The notes under the pieces were generated by a model that saw nothing but the letters and a program-made list of their open reading frames with translations, made no database searches and was not told the DNA's origin. The position numbers were made by a program, and so were the translations under genes. Positions 43,316 to 48,492 of a stretch of DNA of 48,492 nt are shown one piece after another. Numbering within the stretch: position 1 is the stretch's first letter; each line of letters opens with the position of its first letter. The stretch is from the NCBI GenBank assembly GCA_018064905.1, contig JAGHUJ010000094.1, forward strand, positions 1 through 48,492, given 5' to 3'. This stretch comes from Candidatus Treponema equifaecale. GTDB taxonomy: Bacteria > Spirochaetota > Spirochaetia > Treponematales > Treponemataceae.

Positions 43316-43804
43316 TTATCCTTCAAGAACCAGATCTACGGTTTCAGCTCCGCTGGCTTTAACCAGGTCTGCCGGCGCAATGACAATCTGTTCTCCGCGG
43401 ACGCCGGCACTGATGTACACTTTTTCGTGGTTCAGTACGGACTGATCAATGAAGGTTGGGAATTTCTTTTTCATTCCCAGCGGAGAACAACCGCCGCGAA
43501 TGTAACCGGTCAGTGCCAGTAATTCTTCCGGTTTAACCGGGTTGATTTCCTTTGCGCCACAGGCATTTCTGGCTTTTTTAAGGTTTATTTCGTGAAGGGC
43601 ACTCTGGCAAAAAACAAAAATCTGCTTGTCGGAACTGCGCATTACAATGGTTTTAAAGCAGGCGGCAGGATTTATTCCAAGTTTTTCTGCAATGTTTCCT
43701 GCAGCTCCGCGACTCAGTTCATGCTCGCCGTCGTCATCATAGGAAAGTGTTTCGTATTTTATCTTAAGTCCGTCAAGAATTCTCATGGCATTTGTTTTTT
43801 TCAT
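43316..43804 (-). CDS. ybaK: Cys-tRNA(Pro)/Cys-tRNA(Cys) deacylase
   Basis: 162 residues, GGGAGA ahead of the ATG. YbaK/EbsC family of trans-editing deacylases that hydrolyse mischarged tRNA, chiefly Cys-tRNA(Pro). Family features: N-terminal MKKTNAMRILD, the catalytic Lys in AACFKTIVMR (~51), LALTGYIRGGCSPLGMKKKF (~95-114) and HEKVYISAGVRG. It is divergent from the next gene with only 33 bp between start codons, so their promoters overlap. Confidence 0.95.
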   Translation of the reverse strand: MKKTNAMRILDGLKIKYETLSYDDDGEHELSRGAAGNIAEKLGINPAACFKTIVMRSSDKQIFVFCQSALHEINLKKARNACGAKEINPVKPEELLALTGYIRGGCSPLGMKKKFPTFIDQSVLNHEKVYISAGVRGEQIVIAPADLVKASGAETVDLVLEG

Positions 43805-43822
43805 TTATGAATCTCCCATTTG

Positions 43823-43831
43823 TGATATAAT
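43823..43831 (+). promoter_or_regulatory. extended -10 (TGA TATAAT) with leaderless spacing
   Basis: TATAAT (43826-43831) ends 6 nt before the ATG at 43838 and no Shine-Dalgarno is present. This is the clearest leaderless candidate of the window. Confidence 0.6.
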
Positions 43832-43837
43832 AACACA

Positions 43838-44398
43838 ATGGCACAAAATATTTCAGAAGTTTTCAGTAATTTTTCTCAGAAGTTGAACCGTTTCAACAAA
43901 TCATCCAGCACAGAACGCACAGTTCAGCCCACAAAGGATGAGTACTATCAGGAAAAAATCCGGGAAAAGAGCGAACGGTTCAAGCTTGGCGTAGTTTCAA
44001 CTTACAGACTGTACCGGGCGCCTTTTGAGGCCTTGGGACAAAATTCAGACAGAGCCGCATCTTTAGACCGTGACGAGCAGATGCTTTTAAAGGCCTACAA
44101 TTTATTCAAATCTGTAATGGACATAGACAAAGAAAATCAGGACGAGGTTGGATCAACTTTTATTTCAGCAGTGGAAATTGCAAGTCCTCTGACACAAAAA
44201 GCCAGCTACACCGACGGCGGACAGTTCATCTACCTGATGGCCTGGCTGTATTTTGAACAGGGCTGCAGCGAATATATGCCTTTATTTAAAAATGAAGATG
44301 GAAAAAACAGCCTGTGCTTTGTAAAATCCGGAAATTTTCATTTTGAAGTTCACGACAAGGAAATTTTCGACATAATAGAAGCCGAATTCTATTCCTAG
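43838..44398 (+). CDS. uncharacterised soluble protein
   Basis: 186 residues, no recognised domain. The N-terminal ~60 residues are polar and helical (SEVFSNFSQKLNRFNK; DEYYQEKIREKSERFK), the middle is helical (DRDEQMLLKAYNLFKSVMDI), and the C-terminus has strands (SLCFVKSGNFHFEV). No signal peptide or membrane segment. Its last 4 bp overlap the convergent HD-GYP gene's end. A leaderless start after an extended -10 box is likely. Function unknown. Confidence 0.78.
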   Translation: MAQNISEVFSNFSQKLNRFNKSSSTERTVQPTKDEYYQEKIREKSERFKLGVVSTYRLYRAPFEALGQNSDRAASLDRDEQMLLKAYNLFKSVMDIDKENQDEVGSTFISAVEIASPLTQKASYTDGGQFIYLMAWLYFEQGCSEYMPLFKNEDGKNSLCFVKSGNFHFEVHDKEIFDIIEAEFYS

Positions 44399-45747
44399 TT
44401 TTTCTGAATATTGTGGTAACGGTACCACCACTGAAGCTCTTCGTTGTTTTCGGCAGTTTCTTCTTTTTTGAATTCCTTGTCGATTTTTTCGATTTCTTCA
44501 CGGCAGGCAATTACTGCATCTGCAATGCATGGTTCAAAATGAGTTCCCTTTGATTCTTCAAAAACCTTCATGGCTGCATCCAGAGACATTGGTTCCTTGT
44601 AGAGACGCTGACTGATAAGAGCGTCCAGAACGTCTGCAGCTGCCATGATTCTTGCGCAAAGTGGAATTGTGTCTCCTGAGATTCTTCTTGGATAGCCTGT
44701 GCCGTTCCATTTTTCGTGGTGACAATATGCCATCTGAATTGCAATCTGGTTGAACTCACCGTCACCAATCTGTGGAAGGAATTCCAGCAGCTTTCGGCCT
44801 TCTTCCGGGTGAGATTTCATTCGTTCAAATTCTTCATCAGTGAATTTCCCAGGCTTGTTCAGAATTCCTTCAGGAATGTGAATTTTACCAATGTCGTGGA
44901 GGAATGCAGCTGAAGTGTAAAGACTGATTGTTTCATCGTTGAGAATGCCCACATACCAGCCCGCTTCTCTGAGTTTTTTACAGATTATTGATACATATTC
45001 CTTTGTGTGGATTACATGTCTTCCGGTAAAAAGATCGTGGCTTCCCAAACATTCAGCAACAAACTGGATAATCTTGAACTGGGTTTCTTCAAGTTCCTTG
45101 TTTTTTGTTTCAAGTTTTGTTTTGGTGTCCCTGAGATTTGAAAGGAATGCGTTTCTGTCATCAATGCTGGACATGAGTCTTGTAAGGATGAAGAAGTTTC
45201 GGCGTGTGAGCATTCGGGCAATCAGAAATACGAAGAAATATTCAATCGTAAAGCCTGCGACAATTGGAACATAAGATGCCAATAAACTGAGATTGTGGGC
45301 CATGTTGTCAAAGATTGCGGCATCGTTCTTGTATTTTAAATAAAGTGAAATCAAAGTGAATGCATAACTGAGCAATGTAACTCTGGTTGTGAGCTTTTTG
45401 TTGTAGTAGAGACTGGCGAGAATTGGCACGATTCCGTATGCAATATAAATACCAATGTGATTATGGCTGCCAATTGCCGCAATGAAGAATTCCAGCGCGA
45501 AAAGTCCAAAGTATACGGCAGGTTTCTTGTTCTTAAGTTTATTTACAAGAATATATTCAATTCCTGCAAAAACAAGAGTTGCGGAGAGAACAGCCAGACT
45601 TTCATAAATTTTAACAGAGAAAATGCCAGCAACCGAAAGCACGATCAATGCAACCGGAACCAAGTTTGCCAGCAGCAGAAGCTGAAGAATCAACTTGTTA
45701 ATTTTGAGGACATTCTCTGCAAAAAATTCTTCGTCAGTTATAGACAT
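44395..45747 (-). CDS. membrane-bound HD-GYP phosphodiesterase
   Basis: 450 residues. About six hydrophobic helices fill the first ~200 residues (LLLANLVPVALIVLSVAGIF, LAVLSATLVFAGIEYILV, others). A coiled coil (LRDTKTKLETKNKELEET, ~207-230) leads to the HD-GYP domain: HDIGKIHIPEGILNKPG (~284), HPEEG, and HHEKWNGTGYP (~340), with GTHFEP later. The active-site HD and GYP motifs are intact, so cleavage of c-di-GMP is expected, under control of the membrane sensor part. This is the only second-messenger gene of that kind here. No Shine-Dalgarno; TAAAAT lies 8 nt before the ATG. Confidence 0.92.
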   Translation of the reverse strand: MSITDEEFFAENVLKINKLILQLLLLANLVPVALIVLSVAGIFSVKIYESLAVLSATLVFAGIEYILVNKLKNKKPAVYFGLFALEFFIAAIGSHNHIGIYIAYGIVPILASLYYNKKLTTRVTLLSYAFTLISLYLKYKNDAAIFDNMAHNLSLLASYVPIVAGFTIEYFFVFLIARMLTRRNFFILTRLMSSIDDRNAFLSNLRDTKTKLETKNKELEETQFKIIQFVAECLGSHDLFTGRHVIHTKEYVSIICKKLREAGWYVGILNDETISLYTSAAFLHDIGKIHIPEGILNKPGKFTDEEFERMKSHPEEGRKLLEFLPQIGDGEFNQIAIQMAYCHHEKWNGTGYPRRISGDTIPLCARIMAAADVLDALISQRLYKEPMSLDAAMKVFEESKGTHFEPCIADAVIACREEIEKIDKEFKKEETAENNEELQWWYRYHNIQKN

Positions 45748-45755
45748 ACAGAATT

Positions 45756-45761
45756 ATTTTA
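45756..45761 (-). promoter_or_regulatory. -10-like box TAAAAT 8 nt before the HD-GYP start
   Basis: Minus strand TAAAAT, then AATTCTGT and ATG; no ribosome site. Leaderless spacing. Confidence 0.4.
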
Positions 45762-45899
45762 ATACAGAAAAGTACGAAATTCAAATAAATTTGGGCTATT
45801 GGAAATTTTTTTGTAATAAGTGAAAAGGAAACGAAAATAAATTTGCTTTTTGACACTTTGTTCCGTATTTTTATTATAGAAAAAAATTTGGAGTGTAGT

Positions 45900-46718
45900 T
45901 TGAAAAAATTGAAGCTAAATCTTATATTTCAAAAACTGGAGAAAATCAGGACCGAATTGAGCAAAAGTCTTAAAACTCTGGAAAATCGTCTGAAAACAGC
46001 TCCGGCTGGCAGTGTAAGAATCAGCGTCTCCCATGGTGTTCCGCAGTATTATATTATTGAAGAAAAATCACAAAAAAATGGAAGATATGTGCCAAAGTCG
46101 GAAATTGAACTGGTGAAAAAACTGGTGCAAAAATCATACGATTTAAAAGTTGCAACGGCTATGAAAAAAGATTTGCGGCAAGTGGAATCATTTCTAAAGA
46201 AAGTGAACTTGGATTACGGACAATTTTACGAGAAACTTCCTGCCGTGGCGAAAGAATTGGTAAAGCCAGAGTTTGTATCGGTTGAACGCTTTGCTCAGGA
46301 CTGGTGCAAGGTTCACTATGATGGCAAAAAATTTGAGGAAGGCGCACCGGAATTTTATACGGCGGCAGGTGTGCGTGTTCGTTCTAAGTCTGAAATAATA
46401 ATTGCTGATGCGTTGAGCAGATTCGGTGTGCCTTATCGCTATGAATTTCCAGTTGAGCTGAAGAATGCGGTCGGCAATTTTGTAAAACTTTATCCAGATT
46501 TTTGTTGTCTGAATGTTTCCACTGGTGAAGAGTTTTTATGGGAGCATTTTGGACGCATGGATGACGGTGACTACGCTGCAAAAACTGCAAGGAAGCTGGA
46601 TTTGTATCAGCGGAATGACATTTTTCCTGGAGAAAAGCTGCTGATGACAATGGAAACTTCTGAATTTCCGCTGAACAGTAAAAATGTGGAAAGAATTATC
46701 AGGAAATATCTGATGTAA
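45900..46718 (+). CDS. conserved protein with a PD-(D/E)XK-like C-terminal region
   Basis: 272 residues from the TTG at 45900, chosen for TTGGAG 6 nt upstream; the open frame extends to a TTG at 45843 without a site. The first half is charged and helical (FQKLEKIRTELSKSLKTLEN). From ~170: RVRSKSEIIIADALSRFGVP, YEFPVEL, KLYPDFCCLN, EEFLWEHFGRMDD, then LLMTMETSEFPLN. E..PDF..E-x-WEH follows the order of a restriction-endonuclease-like fold with His in place of the usual Lys. Similar proteins are common in clostridia without a known role. Nuclease activity is a guess. Confidence 0.75.
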   Translation: MKKLKLNLIFQKLEKIRTELSKSLKTLENRLKTAPAGSVRISVSHGVPQYYIIEEKSQKNGRYVPKSEIELVKKLVQKSYDLKVATAMKKDLRQVESFLKKVNLDYGQFYEKLPAVAKELVKPEFVSVERFAQDWCKVHYDGKKFEEGAPEFYTAAGVRVRSKSEIIIADALSRFGVPYRYEFPVELKNAVGNFVKLYPDFCCLNVSTGEEFLWEHFGRMDDGDYAAKTARKLDLYQRNDIFPGEKLLMTMETSEFPLNSKNVERIIRKYLM

Positions 46719-46747
46719 CAAAGTGAAGCGCCTGCAGATTGAAGAAA

Positions 46748-47040
46748 TTTACGGAGAAATATAAGGAAATGCCAGAATGCTCCGTAAAATTTGTTCACTT
46801 TTGGGAAAGAGGCAGGCGCTTTTGGACAGATTTTACGGAGAAAAATGGCATTTTGTGAAAAATATCCGTAAAATCGCCGCAGTTTTGGACGGGGAGCAGG
46901 GAATTTTACAGAAAAATTACGGAGAAATTTTAGAAAGTGTAAGAAATCTCCGTAAAATTGCGGTTGAGACCAGAACAAATCCCCTGCGACCAATGGAATT
47001 TTACGGAGAAAATTAAGAAAAACTGAAAATGCTCCGTAAA
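46748..47040. repeat. four-unit tandem array of ~84-bp palindromic repeats
   Basis: Units start at 46748, 46831, 46917 and 47000 (spacing 83, 86, 83). Each begins TTTACGGAG (or TTACGGAGA) and has CTCCGTAAA, or TCCGTAAAA, 22-25 nt further on, so each can fold as a hairpin. Arms are conserved; loops and the ~43-bp spacers are not. The last unit is followed by a T run. Frames on both strands are translations of the repeat (FYGE..LRKI) and broken by stops. No gene found from 46719 to 47269. Confidence 0.85.
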
Positions 47041-47136
47041 TTGGGCTTTTTTTAAGTTTGCCTGCTCAATTGTAACTCCTTTGAAATTTCATTATATTTA
47101 TTGAAGAAAATGTATATTTTTGAAAAGCACTAGCGA

Positions 47137-47236
47137 TGTGAACGGCGCGGATGCGGCCACTGGACTGAGCGTAAGCGAGGGAAGCGGCTGGAGCGGATGC
47201 GGAACCTGTAACGTAGCGGCCCGAAGCGAAGCGTAG
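47137..47236. repeat. GC-rich REP-like element before gpmI
   Basis: It contains GGATGCGG twice, GCGGCCACTGG and GCGGCTGGAG, AGCGTAAGCGAGGGAAGCGG and CCGAAGCGAAGCGTAGGGAA. Composition is far from the AT-rich flanks. The gpmI ribosome site AAAGGTGG follows it. Confidence 0.6.
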
Positions 47237-47269
47237 GGAAGTGCCCAGATTATAAAGGTGGTGCAAATT

Positions 47270-48492
47270 ATGGCAGACACAATGCATGCTTTGGAGAAAA
47301 ATCCAAACTGGAAAGGCCGTCGTGGTCCTGTTGTCCTTGTTATTATGGACGGCGTTGGATATGGAAAATATGAACAGGGGGATGCTGTAAAGGCTTCTAA
47401 AATGAAGTACTTGGACTGGTTCACTGCTAACTGTCCTCACACTCAGCTTAAGGCTCACGGTACTGCTGTTGGTCTTCCTTCTGATGATGATATGGGTAAC
47501 TCTGAAGTTGGTCACAATGCTATTGGTTGTGGTCGTGTTTTTGCTCAGGGTGCTAAGCTTGTTGGTGAATCAATTTCTTCTGGAACAATGTTTGAAGGCG
47601 CAACTTGGAAGAAACTTGTAAAAAATGTTCAGGACAAGAATTCTGCTTTCCACTTGATTGGTCTTGTTTCTGATGGTAACGTTCACTCACATATTGATCA
47701 CCTTAAGGCTATGGTTGCACAGGCTCACAAGGAAGGTGTTAAGACTTTGCGCGTTCATGCTTTGCTTGATGGCCGTGATGTTCCTCCAACTTCTGCTCTT
47801 GAATATTTTGAGCCACTTGAAAAATATCTTGCTGAATTTACTGATGCAGACTATCAGATTGCTTCTGGTGGTGGTCGTATGTACATCACTATGGACCGTT
47901 ACGGTGCTGATTGGAGCATGGTTGAACGCGGATGGCATGCACATGTTCTGGCTGATGGCCGCCAGTTTGCGTCTAGCACTGAAGCTATCAACACTTACCG
48001 TGCAGAAAACGGTGGTCTTTTGGATCAGGATATGCACGAATTCGTAGTTGCTAAAGACGGAAAACCAGTTGGTCCAATCGTTGACGGTGACTCTGTAATC
48101 TTCTTCAATTTCCGTGGTGACCGTTCTTTGGAAATCACTGCTGCTTTTGAAGAAGACAACTTCCCACACTTTGACCGCGTACGCCGCCCTGCTGTTGAAT
48201 ATGCTGGTATGATGGAATACGATGGCGACAACCACAAGCCAGCTCAGTTCCTTGTAAACCCACCAAGCATTGACCGCACAATGGGTGAATATCTTACAAA
48301 AACAGGCGTTCATCTTATGGCAATTTCTGAAACTCAGAAATATGGTCACGTAACATACTTCTTCAACGGTAACCGCCCAGGCGAATTCGACAAGAATCTT
48401 GAAACTTATGTTGAAATTCCTTCTGATGTTGTTCCATTTGAGCAGCGCCCATGGATGAAATGTGCTGAAATCACAGACAAAGTAATCGAAGC
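47270..48492 (+). CDS. gpmI: 2,3-bisphosphoglycerate-independent phosphoglycerate mutase, 3' end outside the window
   Basis: Open from the ATG at 47270 (AAAGGTGG ahead) to the window edge, ~407 codons of the usual ~510-550. It interconverts 3- and 2-phosphoglycerate in glycolysis using two metal ions. Motifs: VLVIMDGVGYG with the metal Asp (~29), MGNSEVGHNAIGCGR with the phosphorylated Ser (~77), LIGLVSDGNVHSHIDHL, HALLDGRDVPPTSA, ASGGGRMYITMDRY and FFNFRGDRSLEI. The metal-binding C-terminal motifs lie beyond the window. The codon use is typical of a highly expressed gene (GGT, GTT, ACT, AAC). Confidence 0.96.
   Translation, partial: MADTMHALEKNPNWKGRRGPVVLVIMDGVGYGKYEQGDAVKASKMKYLDWFTANCPHTQLKAHGTAVGLPSDDDMGNSEVGHNAIGCGRVFAQGAKLVGESISSGTMFEGATWKKLVKNVQDKNSAFHLIGLVSDGNVHSHIDHLKAMVAQAHKEGVKTLRVHALLDGRDVPPTSALEYFEPLEKYLAEFTDADYQIASGGGRMYITMDRYGADWSMVERGWHAHVLADGRQFASSTEAINTYRAENGGLLDQDMHEFVVAKDGKPVGPIVDGDSVIFFNFRGDRSLEITAAFEEDNFPHFDRVRRPAVEYAGMMEYDGDNHKPAQFLVNPPSIDRTMGEYLTKTGVHLMAISETQKYGHVTYFFNGNRPGEFDKNLETYVEIPSDVVPFEQRPWMKCAEITDKVIE

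Noticed and set aside
46607-47016. Frames of 79 (+) and 128 (-) codons over the tandem array
   Set aside because: Both translate the palindromic repeat, lack ribosome sites, and the minus frame overlaps a well-supported gene.
46748-47040. CRISPR array
   Set aside because: Only the 9-bp ends of each unit are conserved, the inner parts differ, there are four units, and no cas gene is present.
1-48492. rRNA, tRNA, prophage, insertion sequence or replication origin
   Set aside because: No tRNA cloverleaf, rRNA motif, transposase, integrase, phage structural gene or DnaA-box cluster was recognised on either strand.

Overview
The window is a low-GC bacterial chromosome segment that reads as a gut- or rumen-type spirochaete, most likely a pectin-degrading Treponema. 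This is inferred from the very large number of exported lipoproteins with spirochaete-style lipoboxes, the many secreted pectate lyases, the gene content and the AT-rich spacers; no rRNA or tRNA is present to prove it. The first gene (a CbxX-type AAA+ ATPase) and the last (phosphoglycerate mutase gpmI) run off the window.

Layout. Positions 1-22300 are mixed housekeeping and accessory genes: an AAA+/zinc-ribbon/Sel1 cluster, an ATPase-nuclease, metA (acetyl-CoA type by its Glu111), a degenerate esterase, a U32-family protein, an outer-membrane-like protein with a phosphoesterase lipoprotein, a Rel-type ppGpp synthetase whose hydrolase residues are lost, an OppA-type binding protein, hisC, a GNAT acetyltransferase, aroA-fhs, a membrane protein, a TrpX-like binding protein and purU. 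Between the GNAT gene and aroA lies a short locus that looks like an undescribed type I toxin-antitoxin pair: a 29-residue membrane peptide on the minus strand and a convergent small RNA of about 105 nt, each with its own consensus-like promoter.

Positions 22400-43260 are one long same-strand block of exported lipoproteins built around pectin: three PL1 pectate lyases, two PL9 pectate lyases, two non-catalytic repeat lipoproteins, a small lipoprotein and an M30-like metalloprotease. They share FN3-like, InlB-type, BIG2-type and a recurrent beta-sandwich module (about ten copies). The block has no transporter and no glycoside hydrolase, so it looks like the extracellular attack front of pectin use, with uptake encoded elsewhere. 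It is cut into transcription units by strong intrinsic terminators. An orphan YgiT-type zinc-finger gene sits inside it between two near-identical terminators.

Positions 43300-48492 hold ybaK, an uncharacterised gene, an HD-GYP phosphodiesterase, a nuclease-like conserved protein, a four-unit palindromic tandem repeat of about 84 bp, a GC-rich element, and gpmI.

Two window-wide features stand out. Eight genes have a TATAAT-like box only 6-8 nt before the start codon and little or no Shine-Dalgarno sequence, suggesting leaderless mRNAs, while the lipoprotein genes have strong AAGGGGG-type sites. Several families of dispersed palindromic repeats occupy the intergenic gaps.
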